Origin: Saccharofermentans sp.
GTDB taxonomy: Bacteria; Bacillota; Clostridia; Saccharofermentanales; Saccharofermentanaceae
DNA: 56,415 bases
Assembly: GCA_024683485.1 (NCBI GenBank)
Contig: JAIKYD010000027.1
Span: forward strand, 1 to 56,415
Reading direction: 5' to 3'
The position numbers were made by a program, and so were the translations under genes. The notes under the pieces are model-generated. The model searched no databases and was not told the origin of the DNA. It saw only the letters and a list, made by a program, of their open reading frames with translations. Each line of letters opens with the position of its first letter. Positions within the stretch are counted from its first letter, which is position 1. Shown here in pieces: positions 9,346 through 18,298 of this stretch.

Positions 9346-10767
9346 TCACTTTGCGCCGGCTTTTTCTGGCTTCTCAGTTTTCTCCGGTTTATCAGGCATC
9401 TCTTCTGCAGATCCTTTATCCTTCAGCTGTGATTCTTTCCTGATCTTTTTCAATTCATCATCATCCATGAATCTGGGCGCAGTTGAATAGACGACCTTTT
9501 GCTTTCTGACATAGATAAGATCCTGGATATAATCTGTGAGTTTCTGTTCCAGCACACCGAAAATAACTGTCGCAACTATTACGCAGAGCGCATAAGCCAG
9601 AAGGTTATTGTACGTGCCACCGAGATAGAAAGGTGAATCCTCAGTATTTATCTCGAGGAATCTGAATATCGAGAGCGCCATCAGATTCATAAGATATGTA
9701 TGAAGGGAATACTTTCCGAAGAAGCGCGTTACTCCATTGCAAACGTGATACTTCATCATGAAGATAAATACTGTAACCGGCAATATGAACATCAGCGGAA
9801 TCTGGCAAAAATATGTTGCGATCTTGTTCCCGATCTCAGGTCCGCGCATGTTGAATTCTGTCCAGTAACCGAAATGTGACTGGCCGAATTCCGACAGTGC
9901 ATATAAACCGACTGTAATGGCAAGCAGGATCGAGAAATTGCGCGTGTAATTCTTTTTGAAAAATGCAACTATCTTTTGTTCGTAACTTGCGAAAATAAGT
10001 CCTGTCAGGAATGCAGGAGCCGAATTGACCCACCATTCCCCGTGGAACCAGAAGACCTTCTCCATCATCCACCACTTGGCGTTCATGTAACCTTCCTCAG
10101 TCATCCACCAGTTAGGTTCGCCTGCCCACCATGCGTAATGGCCTTCGATACATGTTCCGATGCCCAGTGCAACCATGAACAGGAAGATTATCACAAAGCT
10201 TACAGTGCGTTTCCTGATAAAGCGGAAACATATGAAGAATACAAGATACAGAAGCGCAAGCACGATGGGGAACCAGGCATATACGTTCATCATCGTTACA
10301 CCGGTGAGATTTGTGACCCACTGTACCTTATCAAGCGGCATCTTAACGATCAGGTTAAAAAGTCCGTAAACCAGGACATTGACATAGAAAGGAAGGACAA
10401 TAGTCTTAACTATCCTCTTGCCGACAAAACCTTTGAGATAATCTTTTTTAGATTCCAGACTCTTGATAAGACCAAAACCGGAACAGAAAAAGAAAATGGA
10501 TACGAAGTAGGCGCCTGCATTTACAAACGGTGTAAGGACTCCTGATTCCTGGAATGCGAATTCCTGCGAAATATGGTGGAGGATTACACCCATGGCAGCA
10601 AAGCCGCGGATGGATTTCATAACTTCAAGACTGGTAAAGTCGTCGTTGAATTTGTTCTTCTGGCCGAACTTGTTTGATCTGCCCACAATAAGAAGGCTTA
10701 CGAACAGGAAGCAAACGATCCGGTCTATAACTCGCCATATGGATATTCCAGCTAAGAAATCGAACAT
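9346..10767 (-). CDS. Acyltransferase 3 family membrane protein
   Basis: A 473-aa polytopic protein with about ten hydrophobic helices. SIRGFAAMGVILHHISQEF near residue 53 carries the catalytic-type RG...HH motif of acyltransferase 3 (OafA-like) enzymes, followed by the expected FCSGFGL. These enzymes O-acetylate surface or secreted polysaccharides and other acceptors. Near the C-terminus GKYSLHTYLMNLM is the typical last-helix motif. The final 50 residues are a charged K/E/P-rich cytoplasmic tail (PDKPEKTEKPEKAGAK). The gene stands alone, 32 bases downstream of the sugar permease gene. The 9180-9345 gap towards the HD-GYP gene is A/T rich with no clear site. Confidence 0.85.
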   Translation of the reverse strand: MFDFLAGISIWRVIDRIVCFLFVSLLIVGRSNKFGQKNKFNDDFTSLEVMKSIRGFAAMGVILHHISQEFAFQESGVLTPFVNAGAYFVSIFFFCSGFGLIKSLESKKDYLKGFVGKRIVKTIVLPFYVNVLVYGLFNLIVKMPLDKVQWVTNLTGVTMMNVYAWFPIVLALLYLVFFICFRFIRKRTVSFVIIFLFMVALGIGTCIEGHYAWWAGEPNWWMTEEGYMNAKWWMMEKVFWFHGEWWVNSAPAFLTGLIFASYEQKIVAFFKKNYTRNFSILLAITVGLYALSEFGQSHFGYWTEFNMRGPEIGNKIATYFCQIPLMFILPVTVFIFMMKYHVCNGVTRFFGKYSLHTYLMNLMALSIFRFLEINTEDSPFYLGGTYNNLLAYALCVIVATVIFGVLEQKLTDYIQDLIYVRKQKVVYSTAPRFMDDDELKKIRKESQLKDKGSAEEMPDKPEKTEKPEKAGAK

Positions 10768-10799
10768 GTGGTATTCCTCACCTTAAATATGTGTTTACA

Positions 10800-11819
10800 T
10801 CAGGTCTCGCGGAGCCGCTTGGCTTCTCTGCGTTCTTCTCTTATCTTCTTCTTGAGCTTTATCTCGTCCTTATCCCTGATCAGGAAAAAATATACGGTGC
10901 CTGCGATGATCATATAAATGCAAAGCAGGATTACGCTGATCGCCGAGGCTCTGTCATATGCGTAAGAACCCAGGAATGCCTGGTTCTGCAGATACATCAT
11001 AAGGGTAAGATTCCTTCTTAAAGTATCAAATGCACCGAAGAAGGAAGGGACATCGACCATGCCCAGTCCGTCAACAATGGTAACTACGGTGATGAAGAAC
11101 AGCATCGGCTTCATGCAGGGAATCGTAACCTTGAAGAATGTCTGGACTCTGTTTGCACCGTCCATCTCGGCTGCTTCAAAGATCTCTACGGGAATGCCTG
11201 TAATACCGGCAACTGCGTATATGAACACAACGCCGAACTGCAGGAAAATACTTACCACGATTATGAAGAACTGAACTGATGTAAAGAATTCCAGATCTTC
11301 CTCCATGATTCCCCATCCGTTGATCATGGTGTTAAACATCACAGCCATGACTGACATTGCACATACAGAGACCAAATGACCTAAGAGACTTCCGGCCCAT
11401 GCCTCTGATATAAGCTTTGGGAAAAAGAAAGCAGTCTTAAAGAGCGTTCTTCCTTTTATTCTTAATCTTCTGTCTGTGATCGCAGCTGCAAGCCAGAAGG
11501 CGAGGATCCATTGCGGAACAGTTGAACCTATCCAAAATATGAATGTGTTTTTTAATGCATCGTGAAATGATTTGGCGGCAAAGATCTCAGCGAAATTCTT
11601 ATACCAGGGCTGGCCGATCAGTGGCAGGAACTGCGGGTTAGTATTGCCTGCATGCTTCAGATAGCAGAAAGCATAATATATGGTACTGGCGAGCGGCCAG
11701 AAATGAAAGATCATGAATATAACTACAAAAGGAATAACGAAGATATATCCCCATTTAGCGTAACGCTTCTCAAGTTGAACTTTTTTCCCCATAATGCCCC
11801 AACAGTTGCGGCCGGACAT
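10800..11819 (-). CDS. Sugar ABC transporter permease, MalF/UgpA type
   Basis: Inner-membrane permease subunit of a carbohydrate (CUT1) importer, 339 aa with six or seven helices. The EAA loop that docks the ATPase is clear: EIFEAAEMDGANRVQTFFKV followed by TIPCMKP. The first helix is YIFVIPFVVIFMIFHFWPL. A second ATG at 11792 (MGKKVQLEKRYAKWG) may be the true start. The gene is divergent from a MalG-type permease at 11958, with 138 bases between. In intact operons the two permeases are in tandem beside a binding protein, and no binding protein or ATPase is in this window. Confidence 0.85.
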   Translation of the reverse strand: MSGRNCWGIMGKKVQLEKRYAKWGYIFVIPFVVIFMIFHFWPLASTIYYAFCYLKHAGNTNPQFLPLIGQPWYKNFAEIFAAKSFHDALKNTFIFWIGSTVPQWILAFWLAAAITDRRLRIKGRTLFKTAFFFPKLISEAWAGSLLGHLVSVCAMSVMAVMFNTMINGWGIMEEDLEFFTSVQFFIIVVSIFLQFGVVFIYAVAGITGIPVEIFEAAEMDGANRVQTFFKVTIPCMKPMLFFITVVTIVDGLGMVDVPSFFGAFDTLRRNLTLMMYLQNQAFLGSYAYDRASAISVILLCIYMIIAGTVYFFLIRDKDEIKLKKKIREERREAKRLRET

Positions 11820-11957
11820 TGTGCCAGCCGGATTTATTTAATTATATAGTTTTTGCTCAATATAACAACAAACTTTTTTCATTATGGATTTTGGTCTGCT
11901 TAGTGGACAGATTCCTCTTTTTTCTGTATCCTCATTGATAGGGATAAAGAAAGCTCA

Positions 11958-12809
11958 TTGCTTTACGGGAATGCGAGGTGTATTGGTACGGGCAGCGTTA
12001 AAGTTAACGGATCTGCGGTTAAGGATAAAGATACTGTCCTCAGGATAGTTGTTTATGCTTTATCCATTGCAGTGGCATTGTTAATGTTTTTCCCGTTTGT
12101 CGGTCTGGTCACGGGCGATCTTACAGTGCCGGTAGGTTATGGCACTGAGGTCTATAAATTGCCATATGAAGGAATCATTGATTACTGGAAACAGGTTGTA
12201 CTGTTCTTTGATTCCGCTTCATTTACCGGCTTTAAGAACTCAGTCATAGTAACAGTCACCAGCACTGTCTTCTGTATGTATGTCTCGTCCATTACCGCTT
12301 ATGCTATTACAGCTTATGAGTGGAAACTAAGGGAGACATTCGACAAACTGATCATGGTAATCGTTTTGATCCCGAGTACCGTCTCAACGATAGGTTTCTA
12401 TCAGCTCGTATGGAAGTTCCACATGATCAACAGGCTTTCGATGCTGATCATCCCTGCGATAGCTTCTCCTTTGACAGTGTTGTTTATGAGATTATATCTG
12501 AAGGCTACGTTCTCAAAGGAGATCGTGGAATCTGCAAGGATCGACGGTGCAGGGGAATTCAGGATATTCAACCAGATAATCCTTCCGCTCTTAAAGCCCG
12601 CCATTGCTACACAGGCAATATTCTGTTTCGTTACCAGCTGGTATAACTATCTGGTTCCTGCGATCATCCTGATCGCTCCCAAAAAGAAGACGATCGCGGT
12701 AGCGGATTCAAGCAATCTGCTTCTGTATCTTCTCCCGCCTGTGCTTGTATATGCGTTTCTGTCCAAATATATTGTTGAAGGCATTGCCCTAGGCAGTGTG
12801 AAGAATTAG
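11958..12809 (+). CDS. Sugar ABC transporter permease, MalG/UgpE type, possibly degenerate
   Basis: Partner-type CUT1 permease, 283 aa. Helix 1 is IVVYALSIAVALLMFFPFVG; the EAA loop is EIVESARIDGAGEFRIFNQ followed by IILPLLKPA; the end SKYIVEGIALGSVKN is the canonical C-terminus. Oddities: the only usable start is TTG 11958 with a poor Shine-Dalgarno, and between PKKKTIAVADSSN and LPPVLVYAF about 20 residues usual in the family (part of the last helix pair) seem to be missing. It is divergent from its MalF-type counterpart. It may be functional with an unusual start, or a decaying gene. Confidence 0.75.
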   Translation: MLYGNARCIGTGSVKVNGSAVKDKDTVLRIVVYALSIAVALLMFFPFVGLVTGDLTVPVGYGTEVYKLPYEGIIDYWKQVVLFFDSASFTGFKNSVIVTVTSTVFCMYVSSITAYAITAYEWKLRETFDKLIMVIVLIPSTVSTIGFYQLVWKFHMINRLSMLIIPAIASPLTVLFMRLYLKATFSKEIVESARIDGAGEFRIFNQIILPLLKPAIATQAIFCFVTSWYNYLVPAIILIAPKKKTIAVADSSNLLLYLLPPVLVYAFLSKYIVEGIALGSVKN

Positions 12810-12917
12810 AAACTCCGGCATTCGTTATATACTATCCGCATTATTGTCATACAGAGAAAGTATGCCGTCGATGGTTAACTTGCCTTTATACTTAAATGTG
12901 TAAAGGAGGTCTTTGGC

Positions 12918-15488
12918 ATGGCAGCTTTTGACAGGATCCTTAGCGGAATTCCGGAGATGGATAAAGCGTTCGACAATATCAGGCTCGGCGACAATGTCGT
13001 CTGGCGTGTATCTGATCTTGCGCAGTTTAAACTGTTCATGGAACCGTATGTTGAACAGGCTATAAAGGATAAGCGCAATATCATCTATTTCAGATTTGCG
13101 AGCCATGAGGCTCTTCTCGAAGACCGTCCTGAGATCAAGACTGTATCTATACCGCTGTCCCACAGGTTTGAGACATTCACGGTTGATATCCATAACGTTA
13201 TTGAGGCGGAAGGCTTTGATGCGTTTTATGTTTTCGATTGCCTGTCAGAACTGCAAACGGCATGGGCGACGGATCTTATGATGGGAAATTTCTTCAAGGT
13301 TACATGCCCGTTCCTTTTCATACTTGATACAGTCGCATTTTTCCCGATAATCAGGGGCAAACACTCAGTCCATGCGATCAATAAGATCCTAGATACAACA
13401 CAGTTGTTTATCGATGTTTATTCGGACAGCAGAAACGTGTATGTGCGTCCCCAGAAAGTGTGGAACAGGAATTCGGATACGATGTTCCTGCCGCATACTT
13501 ATGAGACTGATACAGGCAGGTTCCAGCCAATCCTCGACGGTGTCAAATCGAGCAGATTCTATCAGACATTAGGCCAGGCCCAGAGATCTTCTGAAGAACA
13601 GTTTGCGGATTCATGGGACAGATTCTTTAACCGCACAAAGATCTTGCACGAGAGTCAGGCTGACATAACCGAAGAATGCTCCAGGATGTGCAACATCATG
13701 ATGACGCGCGATGAGAAGATGCGTGAGATGGTGAAGAGAAATTTTACCCCGGAGGATTATTTCGCGGTAAGGGATCACATGATCGGAACCGGCATGATCG
13801 GCGGTAAATCCTGCGGTATGCTCCTTGCGAGGGCGATAATTAGGAATAAGGAACCTGATATTGCAGATTATCTTGAACCGCACGATTCTTTCTATGTCGG
13901 TTCAGATCTTTACTACACATATATTGTTGATAACAACCTTTGGGATCTGAGGATAAAGCAAAGAACTGATGAGGGATACTTTACTCTTGCAGAAGAGTTT
14001 GCGGACAAGATCATGGAAGGTGAGTTCTCTTCCATAATGCGCGAACAGTTCTTAAGCATAATCAAATACTATGGACAGGATCCATACATAATCCGTTCCA
14101 GCAGCATTCTTGAAGACGGCTTCGGCAATGCCTTTGCGGGCAAATATGAATCGGTTTTCTGTGTCAACAGAGGTTCTATGGAGGAGCGTCTTGATGAGTT
14201 CGAAAATGCGATCAAGACAGTCTATGCGAGCTCTATGAGCATGTCTGCTCTCGATTACCGCAAGAGAAGAGGACTTGATAAGAGAGACGAACAGATGGCG
14301 CTTCTGATTCAGCGTGTATCGGGTTCGTATTACGGTCCTTACTACATGCCCTGCGCAGCCGGTGTAGGTTATTCATACAGTCCATACAGAGTTATGAAAG
14401 ATTCAGATCCGGCTGCCGGAATGCTGAGACTGGTCATGGGGTTGGGAACTTCGGCTGTTGACAGAACGGAAGGATCTTATCCGCGAATCGTTAATCTTGA
14501 TATGCCTGAGAAATCTTCATATTCATCCTCGGCCGACAAGCATAAGTTCTCCCAGGGAAAAGCTGAAGTTATCAACATGAATTCCCACGCATTGGAGAAA
14601 CTTTCTTACGACAGTCTTGCAGCTGATATCCCGAGGTATCTTGAGAACGTTTTGCTTGAGCACGATTACGATGCCGAATCACGTCTCAGGGAGATGGGGA
14701 GACCAAGGCAGATCAAGTTCATCTCATGCAAAGGGCTTGTTGCAAACAAACAGTTAATGGAGCAGATGAAGAGAATGCTCCGCTGTATTCAGGATGAATA
14801 TGATTATCCTGTCGATACCGAGTTTACGATAAACATTTCTGATAACGGTGAATATTCCGTTGATCTTCTGCAATGCCGTCCGCTTCAGGTACAGAAGACC
14901 TCATCAGGAACGGTTATTCCCGATGGCATTCCTGAAGAAAAGATCCTGCTCGAGAGCAGGGGCTCTTCAATGGGCCTTTCAAAGGCTGGCGAACTTGACG
15001 TTATCGTATATGTGGATCCTGTGAATTACTATAATATGCCGTATAAGGATAAGCCTGCTGTTGCAAGGATGATCGGTAAACTTAACTGGCATTTCAGAGA
15101 TCAGGGAAAGCATATGATGCTGATAGTCCCGGGACGTGTCGGAACGACATCCCCCGAACTCGGTGTTCCGACTTCTTTTGCGGATATAAGTGCGTTTGAG
15201 ATAATCTGCGAGACCGAAGAATCAAGAGCAGGATATAATCCGGAGTTGTCATACGGAAGCCATATCTTCCAGGATCTTGTTGAAGCCGAGATACTTTATA
15301 CAGCTGTTTTCAACAATTCGAAAACAGTACATTTCCATCCCGAAAAACTGAATGATTCACCCGATGTCATCAGTAAGTTTGCGGACGGGAATGATCTGAA
15401 TGATATAGTCCATGTTTTCGATGTGTCAGGGAGAGGATGCAAGGTCTATAACGATATTGCAAATGAACACCTGGTCATAACGTGCTGA
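12918..15488 (+). CDS. KaiC/RAD55-like domain fused to a PEP/pyruvate-binding (PPDK_N) ATP-grasp domain
   Basis: An 856-aa soluble protein. Residues about 1-230 resemble a RecA/KaiC-type core (SGIPEMDKAFDNIRLGDNVV, VFDCLSELQTAW) but have no Walker A. From about 290 an ATP-grasp PPDK_N domain follows: GGKSCGM at 295, IRSSSILEDGFGNAFAGKYES at about 392 (nucleotide-binding Arg), LIQRVSGSYYGPYY and GLGTSAVDRTEGSYPRIV. There is no swivelling phosphohistidine domain (no TCH-type motif) and no PEP-binding barrel, so it cannot be a complete PEP synthase or PPDK. A strong AAAGGAGG precedes the ATG. It could bind nucleotide and phosphorylate or sense something, but the role is unknown. A GNAT gene follows 10 bases on. 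Confidence 0.8.
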   Translation: MAAFDRILSGIPEMDKAFDNIRLGDNVVWRVSDLAQFKLFMEPYVEQAIKDKRNIIYFRFASHEALLEDRPEIKTVSIPLSHRFETFTVDIHNVIEAEGFDAFYVFDCLSELQTAWATDLMMGNFFKVTCPFLFILDTVAFFPIIRGKHSVHAINKILDTTQLFIDVYSDSRNVYVRPQKVWNRNSDTMFLPHTYETDTGRFQPILDGVKSSRFYQTLGQAQRSSEEQFADSWDRFFNRTKILHESQADITEECSRMCNIMMTRDEKMREMVKRNFTPEDYFAVRDHMIGTGMIGGKSCGMLLARAIIRNKEPDIADYLEPHDSFYVGSDLYYTYIVDNNLWDLRIKQRTDEGYFTLAEEFADKIMEGEFSSIMREQFLSIIKYYGQDPYIIRSSSILEDGFGNAFAGKYESVFCVNRGSMEERLDEFENAIKTVYASSMSMSALDYRKRRGLDKRDEQMALLIQRVSGSYYGPYYMPCAAGVGYSYSPYRVMKDSDPAAGMLRLVMGLGTSAVDRTEGSYPRIVNLDMPEKSSYSSSADKHKFSQGKAEVINMNSHALEKLSYDSLAADIPRYLENVLLEHDYDAESRLREMGRPRQIKFISCKGLVANKQLMEQMKRMLRCIQDEYDYPVDTEFTINISDNGEYSVDLLQCRPLQVQKTSSGTVIPDGIPEEKILLESRGSSMGLSKAGELDVIVYVDPVNYYNMPYKDKPAVARMIGKLNWHFRDQGKHMMLIVPGRVGTTSPELGVPTSFADISAFEIICETEESRAGYNPELSYGSHIFQDLVEAEILYTAVFNNSKTVHFHPEKLNDSPDVISKFADGNDLNDIVHVFDVSGRGCKVYNDIANEHLVITC

Positions 15489-15498
15489 GTAAGAGACT

Positions 15499-15957
15499 AT
15501 GAAAGTTGTTTTTAAATGGACTGACGGAAACAATGAGGATTTCCAGAATTTTTATCTTAATACAGAAGAGTATTACAGCAGTATCGTCGGCGGGATAAAG
15601 AACAGGGAGGACTTTGTCCCCTATAATCTTTCAAAGAATATTACCAGGGTCTTGATCGCATACGTTGACGGCGTTCCGGCCGGCTGTGCGGGTCTTAAGA
15701 CGTATTCTGAAACAGAGATAGAGATAAAGAGGCTGTGGGTCGATCCTGAATACAGGGGAAATCATATAGCTGAAAAACTGATGGGCAGGATCGAGAAGAG
15801 AGCGAAGTATTTCGGATACGGAAAGGCTATCCTTCAGACCCGGCCACAGATGGAAGCTGCTGTAAGTCTTTATCTGAAGCGCGGATATGTGCTTATCAAC
15901 AACTATCCTCCATACGATAAACTTGAAGGCGCGATCTGTTTCTCAAAAACACTGTAA
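15499..15957 (+). CDS. GNAT N-acetyltransferase
   Basis: A 152-aa single-domain GNAT. Motif A is visible at residues about 77-105: EIEIKRLWVDPEYRGNHIAEKL (R-G-N-H-I-A acetyl-CoA loop), then KAILQTRPQMEAAVSLYLKRGY, the usual last strand and helix. Substrate unknown. It starts 10 bases after the PPDK_N-type gene and is probably cotranscribed with it. Confidence 0.85.
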   Translation: MKVVFKWTDGNNEDFQNFYLNTEEYYSSIVGGIKNREDFVPYNLSKNITRVLIAYVDGVPAGCAGLKTYSETEIEIKRLWVDPEYRGNHIAEKLMGRIEKRAKYFGYGKAILQTRPQMEAAVSLYLKRGYVLINNYPPYDKLEGAICFSKTL

Positions 15958-15984
15958 GCTGATTCCTATCATTCCCCGGCTACT

Positions 15985-15992
15985 GATATAAT
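15985..15992 (+). promoter_or_regulatory. Extended -10 promoter of the 16024 operon
   Basis: TGATATAAT combines TATAAT (15987-15992) with the TGn extension, 32 bases before the ATG of the DUF3795-type gene. No clear -35 is present, which is usual for extended -10 promoters. Confidence 0.45.
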
Positions 15993-16023
15993 AATTAGAA
16001 GTTAGGTCAGAAAGGGGATAAAT

Positions 16024-16422
16024 ATGAAACGCGAACTGGGAATAGCAAGATGTGGTCTGGCATGCTGTCTGTGCTCCGAGAATGTGAAGTGCAAAGGATG
16101 CAGACTTGACGGTTTTAAGGATCTGTCATGGTGCAAGGATGCGGAATGGTGCGAGAACAGAAAGTGCTGTATCGCTAATAATCTTCCGGGCTGCTGGGCA
16201 TGTTCTGAAAGCGGATGCACGAAGGGTCTTTTCAAAGATAAGATCAAGGCGCGCGGTTTTGCTGAATATGTACGCAGATATGGTATGGAAGCCCTTCTTG
16301 ACCGGCTTGAGATAAACGAGAAAAACGGCATCGTATATCACAGGGAAGGCATTATGGGTGATTACGATGAGTTTGATGATATAGAGGAACTGATTAGTTT
16401 TATTTCAACAGGCAGGAGATAA
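16024..16422 (+). CDS. DUF3795-like cysteine-rich protein
   Basis: A 132-aa protein with twelve cysteines in its first 70 residues, arranged CGLACCLC, CKGC, WCKDAEWCENRKCC and CWACSESGC. It begins with the family's typical RCGLxCxxC signature and ends with an acidic helix (EFDDIEELISFI). DUF3795 proteins are predicted metal or Fe-S binding proteins of unknown function. AAAGGGGAT precedes the ATG. Its stop is one base from the next gene's ATG, so the two are tightly coupled. Confidence 0.8.
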   Translation: MKRELGIARCGLACCLCSENVKCKGCRLDGFKDLSWCKDAEWCENRKCCIANNLPGCWACSESGCTKGLFKDKIKARGFAEYVRRYGMEALLDRLEINEKNGIVYHREGIMGDYDEFDDIEELISFISTGRR

Positions 16423-16423
16423 T

Positions 16424-17422
16424 ATGGAAAAAGACAAAAAGTGTCCGTCATGTGGCGGTACAATGATCTTCAATCCCGGCTGGGACAGTCTTTTGTGCCA
16501 GTCTTGCGGTCATAAGGAAATCATTCCCGAACTGGTATCAAAGATTCCTGTTGAAGAGATGGATTTTCTTACCGCACAAAATACTGCGAGCCATGACTGG
16601 GGAATGGATGCCAAGATCGTGCAGTGCAGACAGTGCGGTGCGGAGACTATTCAGAACAGGCTCCGTCTTTCCGGACAGTGTCCTTTCTGCGGATCAAATA
16701 CAGTCGATTCTGCTGATACGGCAGAAGATATTTTGGCGCCTAACGGAATTATTCCTTTTAAGATTACGGAGAACAGGGCATATTATATTTTCAAGGAATG
16801 GATCAAGGACAGGTTTCTTGCTCCCGAATTGCTGGCAAGGGATGCCCAGCTGAACAAGTTTTACGGAATCTATGTCCCGATATTTACTTTCGATGTTCTA
16901 ACAGAGAACCGCTTTACAGGGCATTATGATGAGAACAGGAGGACTCTGTTCAAGTGCGGAAAATTCCGTTATCAAATAGATGATTTTCCGGTTGTAGCAA
17001 GTAAACAGTTAGCTTCTGATAAGCTTCTCTTATCTGTATTAAAAGATTACAGGACAAACGAGGCAAAACCATACACACCGGAGGCTTTGTCCGGGTTCCC
17101 GTGTGAACATTATTCCATAGGATTGAATGAGGCATGGAACAGCACAGGACCTGAACTTAAAATGATCCTCCTTGATCAGGCAAACAAGCAGGATCCTCAA
17201 AGATTCATTATGGGTATTGAGATGGCCACGGACTATTTCAATCTGAGGTATAAATATCTTATCGTTCCGGTTTGGATCAATTCCTTCTTCTACGATAACA
17301 AACTTTATATGATTGCCATCAACGGTCAGACGGGCAAGATCGACGGCCAGTGGCCAAAGTCATTCGGAACATTTGCACTTAAGACTGCGGAATTCTTTTT
17401 AGGTTCGTTTGGGATTAAATAA
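16424..17422 (+). CDS. TFIIB-type zinc-ribbon protein (first of two paralogues)
   Basis: A 332-aa protein. Two zinc ribbons open it: CPSCGG with CQSCG (residues 8-31), and CRQCGA with CPFCGS (about 67-90). The rest is a beta-rich domain of unknown function with IIPFKITENRAYYIFKEW, FYGIYVPIFTFDV, and near the end LIVPVWINSFFY followed by MIAINGQTGKIDG. The last two blocks and the layout match the protein at 37819-38916, so they are paralogues; this one has an extra N-terminal ribbon and no C-terminal membrane helix. It lies between DUF3795 and TfoX-type genes. Function unknown. Confidence 0.8.
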   Translation: MEKDKKCPSCGGTMIFNPGWDSLLCQSCGHKEIIPELVSKIPVEEMDFLTAQNTASHDWGMDAKIVQCRQCGAETIQNRLRLSGQCPFCGSNTVDSADTAEDILAPNGIIPFKITENRAYYIFKEWIKDRFLAPELLARDAQLNKFYGIYVPIFTFDVLTENRFTGHYDENRRTLFKCGKFRYQIDDFPVVASKQLASDKLLLSVLKDYRTNEAKPYTPEALSGFPCEHYSIGLNEAWNSTGPELKMILLDQANKQDPQRFIMGIEMATDYFNLRYKYLIVPVWINSFFYDNKLYMIAINGQTGKIDGQWPKSFGTFALKTAEFFLGSFGIK

Positions 17423-17437
17423 GGAGTTGAGATCTTT

Positions 17438-17749
17438 ATGGCTTCGAGTAAAGAATATCTGGAATTTGTTCTGGAGCAGTTGGCACTGCTAGATGATATT
17501 ACTTACCGTGCAATGATGGGTGAATACATTATCTATTATCGCGGCAAAATCATTGGCGGGATCTATGATGACCGTTTTCTCGTTAAGCAGACAAAGAGTG
17601 CATTAAAGATGATGCCTGATGCCGATCTTGAACTTCCTTATGAGGGCGCAAAAGAAATGATTATGGTGGATGAAGTTGAGAACAGGGATTTCTTAAAACA
17701 ATTATTCGATGCGATGTATCCGGAACTTCCGGCTCCGAAGAAAAAGTGA
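17438..17749 (+). CDS. TfoX N-terminal domain protein
   Basis: A 103-aa single-domain protein of the TfoX_N family: ITYRAMMGEYIIYYRGKIIG near residue 20 matches the family's RxMFGxxxxYxxGxxFA-type start, followed by a DDRFLVK strand and a C-terminal lysine tail. In Proteobacteria TfoX helps regulate competence, but isolated TfoX_N proteins in clostridia have no proven role. A GGAGTTG site lies about 10 bases upstream of the ATG. The next GNAT gene starts 7 bases after the stop. Confidence 0.82.
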   Translation: MASSKEYLEFVLEQLALLDDITYRAMMGEYIIYYRGKIIGGIYDDRFLVKQTKSALKMMPDADLELPYEGAKEMIMVDEVENRDFLKQLFDAMYPELPAPKKK

Positions 17750-17756
17750 GTTGAAT

Positions 17757-18224
17757 ATGTTCCGTGTCTTTGAGATGAAAAGCAGTACTGAGAATATCCC
17801 TGAGACAGAGATAGATTGTATTGCTTTCACTGGCAGCATCTTTGCGTTATACAGTGAACATTACAAAACTGAATATAATTCAGCTTACAGGCCAATGAGG
17901 GAAGCACTGGGAATAAGACCTTATGACTGGTTTTGTGATGGCGGAGCTTCTCTTGAAGAGAACCCTGATATCTTTCTTCTGTTAGAAGATAATGATCTTG
18001 TTGGATCGGTCGCGTGTTATAAGAATGAACTGGACGATCTTTTTGTGAGGAACAGATATAAGGGAAAAGGATATGGAAGGAAACTGATGCTGTGGGGAAT
18101 GAAGCACATAGCAGCTCAGGGTTATAAAGATGTCATTCTTCATGTAGCCGAATGGAATAAGAATGCTGTTCAGATGTATGTAAATGAAGGTTTTATAATC
18201 ACCGGACAGGAAGAGATCGGATAA
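17757..18224 (+). CDS. GNAT N-acetyltransferase
   Basis: A 155-aa GNAT. I chose ATG 17757 because an upstream in-frame start would overlap the TfoX gene by 40 bases. Visible motifs are DLVGSVACYKNELDDLFV, then RYKGKGYGRKLMLWGMKHI (acetyl-CoA loop K-G-K-G-Y-G) and NKNAVQMYVNEGF. It is the last gene of the run from 16024, and a MarR promoter follows. Confidence 0.82.
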   Translation: MFRVFEMKSSTENIPETEIDCIAFTGSIFALYSEHYKTEYNSAYRPMREALGIRPYDWFCDGGASLEENPDIFLLLEDNDLVGSVACYKNELDDLFVRNRYKGKGYGRKLMLWGMKHIAAQGYKDVILHVAEWNKNAVQMYVNEGFIITGQEEIG

Positions 18225-18237
18225 GTGAAATTTGAAC

Positions 18238-18285
18238 TTGACTCGAAATAGGTAACATGTTACATTAACGGTAACATATTACCTA
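18238..18285 (+). promoter_or_regulatory. Promoter and double palindromic operator of the marR-flavodoxin operon
   Basis: TTGACT (18238-18243) and TACATT (18261-18266) with a 17-base spacer form the promoter. TAGGTAACATGTTAC (18249-18263) and GTAACATATTACCTA (18271-18285) are inverted copies of each other with one mismatch, and each is itself nearly palindromic (core GTAACATGTTAC). One copy sits in the spacer and the other just before the ribosome site, so a bound dimer pair would block transcription. The MarR protein encoded next is the likely ligand. Confidence 0.75.
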
Positions 18286-18298
18286 TTGGAGTTTGCAT

